Shown piece after piece: positions 1-5,123 of a stretch of DNA of 5,123 bases. The stretch covers positions 1 to 5,123 of the forward strand of contig JAGXII010000018.1 in assembly GCA_024635735.1 (NCBI GenBank), written 5' to 3'. A program made the translations under genes and the position numbers. Under the pieces are notes generated by a model. It did no database searches and was not told where the DNA came from. It saw nothing but the letters and a program-made list of their open reading frames with translations. How positions within the stretch are numbered: the stretch's first letter is position 1; each line of letters begins with the position of its first letter. This DNA is from Christiangramia sp. (GTDB taxonomy: Bacteria; Bacteroidota; Bacteroidia; Flavobacteriales; Flavobacteriaceae).

Positions 1-92
1 ATATACTAATAATTGATTTATAGTGCATGGATGCTCATTTTACCTACTGTATATTTAATTAGTGTCGTAAATAAAAGGTCTTATTTAAAATG

Positions 93-119
93 AAAAACCC
101 CTTTGCAGAAACAAAGGGG
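93..119 (-). terminator. Rho-independent terminator of the 51-aa membrane protein gene
   Basis: An 8-bp perfect stem (CCCCTTTG at 98-105 pairs with CAAAGGGG at 112-119) encloses a 6-base loop. Read on the minus strand it is followed by five T (93-97), the usual intrinsic terminator form. It lies 23 bases past the stop of the small membrane-protein gene, so it most likely ends that transcript. On the plus strand the bases after the stem are mixed, so termination in that direction would be weaker. Confidence 0.85.
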
Positions 120-141
120 CTTAAAATTATTTATGAAAATC

Positions 142-297
142 CTAAAGGCGTCTTCCTGTTAATAATTTGTAAAGGATTAGGATCACGGCCAGAACTATCA
201 GGATGTGAATAATGCTGCCCAAATCAGGGAATGCAAAATATCCGATAAGCCATCCGATTATCAGTAAAACGATAATAAGCCAAATTAAATCTTTCAT
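142..297 (-). CDS. Small hydrophobic membrane protein, lmo0937/DUF5670-like
   Basis: A 51-residue protein starts MKDLIWLIIVLLIIGW and ends LYKLLTGRRL. Two hydrophobic stretches (about residues 4-22 and 28-44) flank a short FPDLG turn, predicting a helical hairpin in the inner membrane with a basic C-terminal tail (TGRR). Size, the two-segment layout and the G-W-L-I-G pattern match the lmo0937 family of tiny membrane proteins, whose molecular role is not known; some members are stress-induced. The start ATG is the first residue before the first membrane segment. The leader is A/T-rich with no clear Shine-Dalgarno site, as is normal in Bacteroidota. A strong terminator follows and no gene is close upstream, so it is probably monocistronic. 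The family call is from recall of the pattern and is good but not certain. Confidence 0.85.
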   Translation of the reverse strand: MKDLIWLIIVLLIIGWLIGYFAFPDLGSIIHILIVLAVILILYKLLTGRRL

Positions 298-442
298 GTC
301 AGGTTGATTTTAAGGCATGCACGAGGCTTGCCGTTGGTTAATATTAATTGTTTGTTAGTTAAGATATTGGTTAATTCTACTACTAATTTAGATAATAGAT
401 TGAGCTGTAACTGCCGATTTAACCTTGATTTAACTTTACATA

Positions 443-880
443 CTAAAAATCAGAGGGATGGCTTATTATTTCCTTGGCAAGTGATCTGATTTTCTCCATT
501 TCTTCCGGATCCTATTTATCCAGTAGGTTAAGCATCATATTCATTCTTTGATCATCCTTGCATTTCTCCCTGTTTGAATCGAGAAAGTTCCAGTAAAGAC
601 TGTTAAAAGGACAGCTATCTTTTTTCACCATTTTCCTCACTTTATAGTTACGATTCTTACATTAATTGCTCATTCTGTTAATAAAATTACCGCTGGAAAC
701 ATAAGGTTTTGTAGCTGCGATTCCGCTATAAGGGAACTGGCTTATACCACTGGTATTGGTAATTTCAACCCATTCAATAGCATCTATATAAATACCTAAA
801 TACAAGTAGTTCATTTTAGTTTTTGCATCCGAATAAAATGGAGACTATTTTTATTTACCAGCATATTAATACGTTCATAA
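443..880 (-). pseudogene. C-terminal remnant of an FeS-BCP (PhrB-type) cryptochrome/photolyase
   Basis: From 814 to 443 one minus-strand frame reads as the C-terminus of the iron-sulfur photolyase family (prokaryotic 6-4 photolyase PhrB, COG3046). Recognisable blocks are IDAIEWVEITNT, ATKPYVSSGNFINRMS, CPFNSLYWNFL and LLDK.DPEEMEK. The frame is broken by TAA at 664-662, at the place of a family tyrosine (MS-N-[Y]-C), and by TAG at 514-512; the natural-looking end is TAG at 445-443. Homology seems to continue upstream to about 880 in another frame (ERINML), with a frameshift near 835-843 and TAG at 847-845. Of the three [4Fe-4S] cysteines expected in this part (spacing C-x2-C-x12-C), the first and third remain but the second is Arg (CGT). 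The N-terminal three quarters of the usual ~500-residue enzyme are absent. It cannot make a functional photolyase. The left part (815-880) is less certain than the rest. Confidence 0.85.
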
Positions 881-967
881 CCGGTCATTATTTTCACAGG
901 ATACATTCAGCCAGTCATTATCAGAAACTCTCAAATCATTCTTAAACCAAACCAGACCGGTCCCCAT
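875..967 (-). pseudogene. N-terminal stub of a cryptochrome-DASH/photolyase gene
   Basis: An ATG at 967-965 opens a 30-codon frame that reads GLVWFKNDLRVSDN near its start and stops at TGA 877-875. This is the N-terminal signature of the photolyase/cryptochrome alpha/beta (antenna) domain, closest to the DASH form (LVWFrNDLRlhDN). FeS-BCP photolyases start differently, with a ...LGDQL type motif, so this stub and the C-terminal fragment beside it should come from two separate genes. The start codon overlaps the DUF2256 stop (TAATG), which suggests an originally coupled operon. About 400 residues expected for the family are missing; the deletion joint probably lies near 875-890. The family call rests on one short but characteristic motif, and a classical class I photolyase is the alternative. 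Confidence 0.68.
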
Positions 968-1082
968 TATTTATTTTTTCGGCATTTATCACTGTAGTAT
1001 TTTACATCTTCCCAGTCTTTTTTCCTTTGAAAGGCCTTTTACATACCGGGCATATCTTTTCAGGAAGATTTTCCTTTTTCAT
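967..1082 (-). pseudogene. Frameshifted DUF2256 small zinc-finger gene
   Basis: The ATG (1082-1080) overlaps the flavin reductase stop in TGATG. The frame reads MKKENLPEKICPVCKRPF, then runs out of register and stops at TAA 1004-1002. A shift of one base at about 1028 restores RKKDWEDVKYYSDKCRKNK and the stop TAA at 969-967, which overlaps the next start. DUF2256 proteins are ~40-55-residue C-x2-C ... YCS..CR zinc fingers commonly found beside cryptochrome/photolyase genes. Here a few residues around the conserved W-R-K-K-W are lost and the third zinc cysteine (YCS) is tyrosine (YYS), so a deletion plus a missense change have hit it. Function of the family is unknown. A one-base sequencing error could explain the shift but not the Cys-to-Tyr change. 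Confidence 0.75.
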
Positions 1083-1732
1083 CAGGTAGTTTCATTTTTG
1101 AAGAAAGACTTCACTTCCTCATCCGGCCGGGCATAATGAAAGCGATCCAGAAGGCTTGGGAGTGAATAACCATCAAGCCCGTCAATGGCCACAGTTCCGG
1201 CATCGTCAAGTCTTAACCAACCATCTGGCATTTGTATACTTTCGTCAAAATAGATATGTTCAATGGAAGCTATAACCAATACCGTATCATTTTCTTTGAT
1301 CGCATATTCATTTAAATATTTACATCCAATTTTTATCTCGGACTGTTCGACATACGGGGCTTGAAAATCATCGAGATACTGTTCCGTAAGGCCTGTTTTG
1401 TGAAATTCTGAAATCTCTTCATCATATTTCGCGGCAGTTTGGTGAGCCTGCTCGATCATTTTTTCATGAATATGATTTACGGTAAAATAGAAAGTTTCCT
1501 TTATGTTTTTATAGGTATTGCGAGCTACCGAAAGCGGCCTGGCAACAAAACCCAGCATCGCAGGATTGCTTCCCAGGTGGGTCACAGAACTAAAAACGGC
1601 GACATTAGGATTTCCTGTTTTGGATTTGGATGCAATGAGGTTTGCAGATTTATAGCCCGTACAGCTATTTATTAAATTAAGGCGGAAGATTTTTTCCATT
1701 CTCCCAATATCGTCAGGGCTCACATGTTTCAT
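1082..1732 (-). CDS. Flavin reductase family protein (FMN-binding split barrel)
   Basis: This 216-residue cytosolic protein matches the flavin_reduct domain (PF01613) across most of its length. Family features are RLNLINS..GYKSANL (residues 17-32), NVAVFSSVTHLGSNPAMLGF (43-62), the RP..VARNTYKNI block (65-77) that lines the flavin site, FTVNHI (83-88), and a C-terminal GLDGYSLPSLLDRFHYARP (185-203) typical of the Bacteroidota subgroup. Such proteins bind FMN or FAD and reduce flavin, or act as NAD(P)H-dependent flavoproteins; the true substrate is not evident. The ATG at 1732 fits the family N-terminus, but six T of a terminator-like hairpin directly precede it, leaving no room for a normal ribosome site. 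Its TGA overlaps the ATG of the broken DUF2256 gene, so it was the first gene of a flavin reductase-DUF2256-photolyase operon. The reading frame is intact although everything downstream is decayed. Confidence 0.9.
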   Translation of the reverse strand: MKHVSPDDIGRMEKIFRLNLINSCTGYKSANLIASKSKTGNPNVAVFSSVTHLGSNPAMLGFVARPLSVARNTYKNIKETFYFTVNHIHEKMIEQAHQTAAKYDEEISEFHKTGLTEQYLDDFQAPYVEQSEIKIGCKYLNEYAIKENDTVLVIASIEHIYFDESIQMPDGWLRLDDAGTVAIDGLDGYSLPSLLDRFHYARPDEEVKSFFKNETT

Positions 1733-1760
1733 AAAAAAGGTCAGTTTAATAGACTGACCT
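1733..1760 (-). terminator. Hairpin plus T-run abutting the flavin reductase start
   Basis: AGGTCAGT (1738-1745) pairs perfectly with ACTGACCT (1753-1760) around a 7-base loop. On the minus strand the stem is followed by six T and then at once by the flavin reductase ATG. It has the form of an intrinsic terminator and sits 46 bases past the stop of the 81-residue gene, so it could end that transcript. Its position over the leader of the next gene also allows an attenuator or a structure hiding the ribosome site. No run of T follows on the plus strand. Confidence 0.7.
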
Positions 1761-1806
1761 CAATTTATAGATTGCTTATTTAAAAGCCTGTTAATGTAGT
1801 TTTAAA

Positions 1807-2052
1807 TTAATCCTGATTCTCCATTTTATTAATCGCCATTTCATATTCGTCCATGGCTTCTCTTATTGCATCAATGTTATCTGAAGCTTTTTGATGAGCA
1901 TCTTCCATTACCTTTTCCAGGTTTTTATCCGGATGCTGGAATAAGTCTGTGATCACATGGTTAATTTTATCAATGATACTGCTTTGAGTATTCTTGATGT
2001 CTTCCAGTTTGTTTAACGTCGACCTCATGTGGTCAAGCTTTTGCTGATCCAT
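1807..2052 (-). CDS. Hypothetical 81-aa acidic, helical protein
   Basis: I do not recognise a family. The 81 residues contain no cysteine, no tryptophan, one tyrosine and a single proline (HPDKN, about residues 40-44), which splits the protein into two long amphipathic helices, roughly 3-38 and 42-78. Acidic residues outnumber basic ones by about eight. This predicts a small soluble helical hairpin or coiled-coil dimer, without signal peptide or membrane segment. The leader (2053-2065) is A/T-rich with no Shine-Dalgarno site; the ATG opens directly before the charged helix and no nearer alternative fits. Base use resembles the neighbours. It lies 90 bases after the alkene reductase stop on the same strand and is followed by a terminator-like hairpin, so it may be transcribed with that gene or alone. 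The even charge and helix pattern over 81 codons favour a real gene. Confidence 0.7.
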   Translation of the reverse strand: MDQQKLDHMRSTLNKLEDIKNTQSSIIDKINHVITDLFQHPDKNLEKVMEDAHQKASDNIDAIREAMDEYEMAINKMENQD

Positions 2053-2142
2053 AATATTTGAATTTTAATTGATCTAAATTTAATTTTTGTAAAAGACGGC
2101 CCCTAAATCCTTAACAGCTTTTATTACAGGTTTATCTAAACT

Positions 2143-3255
2143 TTAAGAAACTTCCTTTTCCTCATAGGCTGGGTAATCTGTATATCCCTTGCTTCCGGCA
2201 GTATAGAAAGTGTCATTATCCCAGTCGGCTAACGGCCAGTGGTGACGAAATCTCTCTGGTAAATCTGGATTGGAAATAAAGAGTTTTGCGAATGAAACCA
2301 AATCTGCATTACCTTCTTCAATTACTTTATTTGCACTTTCCTGGTCGAAGTCTGCATTGATCATAAGAGTTCCCTTATAGATAGGGCGGTAGTGTTTTGC
2401 TATGTTAGTTTCCAGAAAGGGGATATCACTCACATCGTTAAAAGGTTCCGAGAGATGCACATAGGCCAGATTATAAGCGTTTAATTTATCGATAATATAA
2501 TCGAAGGTAGCAATACTTTCATCGGTCGCGGTGATTCCAAAAATACCATTCAGGGATGGGTTAAACCTGCATGAAACCCGATTCTCCGGCCAAACTTCCA
2601 GAATTGCATCAAGCACTTCAAAGAAAAACCGGGCCCTGTTCGGGATACTTCCACCATAATCATCGGTTCTTAGGTTGGAATTCTTATTAAAAAACTGGTG
2701 GAATAGATAACCATTGGATGAATGTATTTCCACCCCGTCAAAACCAGCAACTTTGGCCTGGGATGCGGCATTACGAAATTCCTGGACCATTTCCTGAATC
2801 TCCTGAATAGTCATTTCTTTAGGATCTGTAGTTTGTTCAAATCCTTCGGGAGTATAAACTTTCATGTTAGGATTTACGGCACTGGGAGCAAGGGGTTTTT
2901 CTCCATTGTGAAATTTAGGATGTGAGACCCTTCCAACATGCCATAGTTGAATAACTATCTTCCCTTCTTTTTCGTGTACTGCGGCAGTCACTTTTTTCCA
3001 GCCCTGGACCTGTGCATCGGTATAAATACCTGGCGTATTTATATAACCAACACCTCTTTCTGAAACCTGTGACCCTTCAGTAATAATTAATCCGGCGCCA
3101 GCACGCTGTGTGTAATATTTTACATGCATTTCTGTAGGGGCATGATCTTTATTATCTGCACGGCTTCTTGTCATAGGTGCCATTATCACCCTGTTTTTCA
3201 GGGAAATATCACCTATTTTGTATGCTTGTAGAACTGGTTGTTCATTGTCAATCAT
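2143..3255 (-). CDS. Alkene reductase, Old Yellow Enzyme family (NemA-like)
   Basis: A 370-residue FMN TIM-barrel enzyme (PF00724, FMN oxidoreductase), full length for the single-domain class typified by N-ethylmaleimide reductase and PETN reductase. It would reduce activated C=C bonds of enals, enones, maleimides or nitro compounds with NAD(P)H in the cytosol. Visible landmarks: KNRVIMAPMTRSRA (20-33), the GAGLIITEGSQVS strand (53-65), QLWHVGR (103-109), GFDGVEIHSSNGYL (171-184) with substrate-binding His178 and Asn181 and the proton-donor position Tyr183, RTDDYGGS..NR (196-207), NPDLPERF (329-336), and the C-terminal TFYTAGSKGYTDYP. Deviations from the usual wording: HSSN for HGAN, FNPS for LSP (231-234), and SFAK for FGR (321-324) near the FMN phosphate. 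The start precedes the family N-terminus PVLQAYKIGDISLKNR by only six residues. It is divergent from the kynurenine monooxygenase gene. The physiological substrate cannot be told from sequence. Confidence 0.95.
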   Translation of the reverse strand: MIDNEQPVLQAYKIGDISLKNRVIMAPMTRSRADNKDHAPTEMHVKYYTQRAGAGLIITEGSQVSERGVGYINTPGIYTDAQVQGWKKVTAAVHEKEGKIVIQLWHVGRVSHPKFHNGEKPLAPSAVNPNMKVYTPEGFEQTTDPKEMTIQEIQEMVQEFRNAASQAKVAGFDGVEIHSSNGYLFHQFFNKNSNLRTDDYGGSIPNRARFFFEVLDAILEVWPENRVSCRFNPSLNGIFGITATDESIATFDYIIDKLNAYNLAYVHLSEPFNDVSDIPFLETNIAKHYRPIYKGTLMINADFDQESANKVIEEGNADLVSFAKLFISNPDLPERFRHHWPLADWDNDTFYTAGSKGYTDYPAYEEKEVS

Positions 3256-3462
3256 AATTTTAAGCTTTGTTTCACCATTAAAATTACCTGATCTAACTGT
3301 TTACAGGTGTTAATTATATTATAAATCAAGGAGAATAAAGGAAATTGCAGGATAGTGGTGAATTAAAATCAGGTTTAAATATTATTAAGTAATTTCGCAG
3401 GCAGGATTAAATTAATTTCTTCATTTTTCAAATTCGGTGGAGATATCTCTTCAATTCAGTAC
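3256..3462. promoter_or_regulatory. Divergent intergenic region between alkene reductase and KMO genes
   Basis: These 207 AT-rich bases have no credible reading frame and must hold the start signals for both outward-facing genes. No convincing match to the Bacteroidota promoter (TTG, ~19 bases, TAnnTTTG) was found on either strand; the nearest is TAATTTCG at 3390-3397 toward the monooxygenase. A perfect 10-bp palindrome GAGATATCTC (3440-3449) lies 13 bases before the monooxygenase ATG and overlaps the only purine-rich stretch (GGTGGAG), which is too far upstream to be a normal ribosome site. Confidence 0.4.
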
Positions 3463-4806
3463 ATGCAGACACAAAAAAATGTAGCCATAGTAGGATCGGG
3501 CCTCGTAGGATCTCTGTTAGCCATCTATTTAAGAAAACAAGGTCATAAGGTCACAGTTTTTGACCGAAGACAGGATGTAAGAACCGTAGAGTTCTCGGGG
3601 CGTTCTATTAACCTGGCTATGTCTAACAGAGGATGGAAGGCCTTAAGAGAAGCGGGGATTGAAGATGAGATAAGAAAATTAGCCTTGCCACTGGATAAAA
3701 GAGCAATGCATGTAATAGATCAGCCTGTTTATTTTCAAAAATATGGCGAAGAGGGAGAAGCGATATATTCCATTTCACGAGGAATTCTTAACCGGAAAAT
3801 GATAGATCTTGCTGAAACTGCCGGCACTACCTTTAGGTTTGAAGAGAAGGTATGGGAAGTAGATATGCCTAAGGCTAAACTATACACTGGGGAATCTGAA
3901 AAAAGTAACTGGAAAGAATACCAGTTCGATCTTATTTTTGGAGCCGATGGTGCTTTTTCCCGTATACGCCATAAAATGCAGCGGCAAAGTCGTTTTAATT
4001 ATTCCCAGAATTTTATCGATGTGGGGTATAAGGAGTTGACCATCCTGGCGAATGCCGATGGATCTCATAAAATGGATAATGCTTCTTTTCATATTTGGCC
4101 AAGAGGCAACTTTATGCTTATAGCAATGCCTAACCGGGATGGAACATTTACCTGTACTTTGTTTATGCCATTTGAAGGAGATGTGTCTTTTGAAAGTATA
4201 AAAACAGAAACAGACGCCGATAATTTCTTTGAGAATCATTTTCCCGATATCAAGGACGAAATATCTAATTTGAAAAAAGATTTCTTTAGAAATCCTACAA
4301 GTGCCATGGTGACAATTAAATGTTTTCCATGGTCTTATTATGATAAAATAACGCTGGTAGGGGACTCGGCACACGCTATCGTGCCGTTCTATGGGCAGGG
4401 AATGAATGCCGGATTTGAAGATATATCTGTCTTAAATGAGAAAATGAATAAATATGGAAATGACTGGCATCAAATTTTCGAGGAATACCAAACCGAAAGA
4501 AAATCTAATGCCGACGCCATTGCTGAACTGAGTTACCGAAACTTTATAGAGATGAGCAGTAAAACGGCAGATCCAATGTTCCTTCTCCGGAAAAAAATAG
4601 AAAAGAAATTTGCGAATGCGCATCCTGAGATGTGGATCCCTCTTTATTCAAGAGTGACATTTTCAGATAAAGCATACTCTGAAGCTTTACAGATTGGGGA
4701 TAGACAGCGAAGTATTATGGATGAGGTAATGAAAATACCAGATATTGAAGAAAAATGGGAAAGTAAAGAGGTCGAAAATAAGATTCTGGACCTTGTGAAA
4801 AAATAA
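3463..4806 (+). CDS. kmo: Kynurenine 3-monooxygenase
   Basis: A 447-residue class A FAD monooxygenase (FAD_binding_3 fold) that hydroxylates L-kynurenine to 3-hydroxykynurenine with NADPH and O2, on the tryptophan route to quinolinate/NAD or to alanine plus hydroxyanthranilate. FAD motifs: GSGLVG (11-16) with Asp34 at the end of strand 2, GADG (160-163), and VGDSAHAIVPFYGQGMNAGF (299-318). KMO hallmarks: SGRSINLAMSNRG (45-57), Arg80 and Tyr94 aligning with the kynurenine-carboxylate residues of known KMOs, YSISRG (102-107), YRNFIEM (358-364) with the active-site Asn and Glu, and AYSEA (404-408) with the last substrate tyrosine. No C-terminal membrane helix is present, as in other bacterial KMOs. 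The start fits the beta strand directly after it. It stands alone here without kynureninase or 3-HAA dioxygenase genes, and a bidirectional terminator follows at once. Confidence 0.95.
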   Translation: MQTQKNVAIVGSGLVGSLLAIYLRKQGHKVTVFDRRQDVRTVEFSGRSINLAMSNRGWKALREAGIEDEIRKLALPLDKRAMHVIDQPVYFQKYGEEGEAIYSISRGILNRKMIDLAETAGTTFRFEEKVWEVDMPKAKLYTGESEKSNWKEYQFDLIFGADGAFSRIRHKMQRQSRFNYSQNFIDVGYKELTILANADGSHKMDNASFHIWPRGNFMLIAMPNRDGTFTCTLFMPFEGDVSFESIKTETDADNFFENHFPDIKDEISNLKKDFFRNPTSAMVTIKCFPWSYYDKITLVGDSAHAIVPFYGQGMNAGFEDISVLNEKMNKYGNDWHQIFEEYQTERKSNADAIAELSYRNFIEMSSKTADPMFLLRKKIEKKFANAHPEMWIPLYSRVTFSDKAYSEALQIGDRQRSIMDEVMKIPDIEEKWESKEVENKILDLVKK

Positions 4807-4835
4807 AAAAAAGCTGCCAACCGGTAGCTTTTTTT
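4805..4835. terminator. Bidirectional terminator between convergent kmo and msrA
   Basis: AGCTGCC (4812-4818) pairs with GGTAGCT (4823-4829; one G-U) around a four-base AACC loop, flanked by eight A (4805-4812) and seven T (4829-4835). The A/T flanks give a T-run on both strands, so it can end kmo and msrA alike. The stem begins within the A-run that includes the kmo stop codon, and the other flank overlaps the msrA stop TAA (4836-4834). Confidence 0.9.
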
Positions 4836-5106
4836 AATGCGCGTTTTCTTTTAAGAGTTCTGGAAATTTAGCTTTAAATCTATTGATCCTTGGAATTGAA
4901 ACATTCTGGATATATGGATTCTCGGGATGATTTCTTTCGTAATCTTGGTGATAATCTTCAGCTTTCCAGAATTTTTGAAATGGCAGTATTTCTGCCGCAA
5001 TAGGCTTGTCGTAGTTTTTAGCCACTTCATTTTTCACCTGATTTATGGTCTCTTTTTGTTTTTCATTCTGGTAAAAGATAATAGAACGATAATGAATTCC
5101 TTTATC
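4834..5106 (-). CDS. msrA: Peptide-methionine (S)-S-oxide reductase MsrA, C-terminal part (truncated by window end)
   Basis: Ninety codons of the C-terminal half remain, read on the minus strand from the window end. The frame starts DKGIHYRSIIFY, equivalent to the conserved G.QYRS.IFY block of MsrA, and continues with ILPFQKFWKAEDYHQDY, where AEDYHQ is the most diagnostic motif (the Tyr and Asp shape the sulfoxide pocket). It ends with NPYIQNVSIPRINRF and a KFPELLK tail of the Bacteroidota form. MsrA reduces methionine-S-sulfoxide, free or in proteins, using thioredoxin, and so repairs oxidative damage. The catalytic GCFW cysteine near the N-terminus lies beyond the end. The true frame should stop at about 5107, because bases 5108-5123 look like adapter. 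A GTG start at 5037 would begin inside the fold and is not credible. The stop is embedded in the terminator shared with kmo. Confidence 0.93.
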   Translation of the reverse strand, partial: DKGIHYRSIIFYQNEKQKETINQVKNEVAKNYDKPIAAEILPFQKFWKAEDYHQDYERNHPENPYIQNVSIPRINRFKAKFPELLKENAH

Positions 5107-5107
5107 C

Positions 5108-5123
5108 CTGTCTCTTATACACA
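5108..5123 (+). other. Tn5/Nextera mosaic-end adapter sequence at contig end
   Basis: The last 16 bases, CTGTCTCTTATACACA, are identical to the first 16 of the 19-bp Tn5 mosaic end used in transposase-based sequencing libraries (CTGTCTCTTATACACATCT). They sit exactly at the end of the window and interrupt the natural reading of msrA, which points to untrimmed adapter and not to genomic DNA. Confidence 0.9.

Noticed and set aside
68..87. Inverted repeat TAAATAA/TTATTTA
   Set aside because: The 7-bp stem is only A/T and expected by chance in this base composition; no T-run or gene end makes it a terminator.
334..434. Short direct repeats (TTGGTTAAT at 334 and 367; GATTTAAC at 416 and 427)
   Set aside because: Two copies each of 8-9 A/T-rich bases without regular arrangement; too weak to call operators or a repeat array.
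304..489. Plus-strand 61-codon open frame
   Set aside because: It runs antisense across the end of the photolyase remnant and non-coding AT-rich DNA, has no family features and no start signal.
1439..1675. Plus-strand 78-codon open frame
   Set aside because: It is the complement of the well-conserved flavin reductase gene; its composition is that of an antisense shadow.
2095..2125. Possible terminator after the alkene reductase gene
   Set aside because: Only a five-base AAAAG/CTTTT stem with mismatches beyond it; no stable GC stem.
3390..3397. TAATTTCG as a -7 promoter box for kmo
   Set aside because: It has one mismatch to TAnnTTTG and no TTG box at the proper distance upstream.
3880..4374. 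Minus-strand 164-codon open frame inside kmo
   Set aside because: It is antisense to conserved KMO sequence, rich in Ile/Phe/Lys/Cys with no recognisable domain.
5108..5123. A real Tn5/IS50 end
   Set aside because: The match is to the engineered mosaic end at the very edge of the sequence, with no transposase gene or target duplication; library adapter is the simpler explanation.

Overview
The window looks like the end of a contig from a low-GC member of the Bacteroidota, most likely a marine-type Flavobacteriaceae (Gramella/Salegentibacter-like). This is inferred from AT-rich intergenic DNA, A-rich gene leaders without strong Shine-Dalgarno sites, and the flavobacterial flavour of the proteins (a soluble kynurenine 3-monooxygenase, an MsrA with a C-terminal PRINRF segment, and a flavin reductase/DUF2256/photolyase gene order). 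No search was run.

Layout, left to right. Positions 1-92 hold no gene. A minus-strand terminator (93-119) closes a 51-residue membrane-protein gene of the lmo0937/DUF5670 type (142-297). Positions 298-442 are non-coding. From 443 to 1082 there is no intact gene but a graveyard of a photolyase cluster on the minus strand: a broken DUF2256 zinc-finger gene, the first ~30 codons of a cryptochrome-DASH/photolyase gene, and, after an apparent large deletion, the last ~130 codons of a different enzyme, the iron-sulfur photolyase family (FeS-BCP/PhrB type). The remnants lie downstream of an intact flavin reductase gene (1082-1732, minus), whose stop overlaps the DUF2256 start. A hairpin with a T-run ends exactly at the flavin reductase start codon. 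Upstream of it on the same strand are an unrecognised 81-residue acidic helical protein (1807-2052) and an Old Yellow Enzyme alkene reductase (2143-3255).

A 207-base divergent intergenic region separates the alkene reductase from a plus-strand kynurenine 3-monooxygenase (3463-4806). That gene converges through a bidirectional terminator on a partial minus-strand methionine sulfoxide reductase A, which is cut by the end of the window. The last 16 bases (5108-5123) match the Tn5/Nextera mosaic-end adapter and are probably not genomic.

Theme: nearly all the enzymes use flavin (FMN reductase, FMN alkene reductase, FAD monooxygenase, and formerly FAD photolyases), and MsrA adds oxidative-damage repair. 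No new defence or mobile system is visible. The most distinctive content is the decayed, deletion-fused photolyase locus, which records loss of part of the light-dependent DNA repair capacity while its flavin reductase partner remains open.
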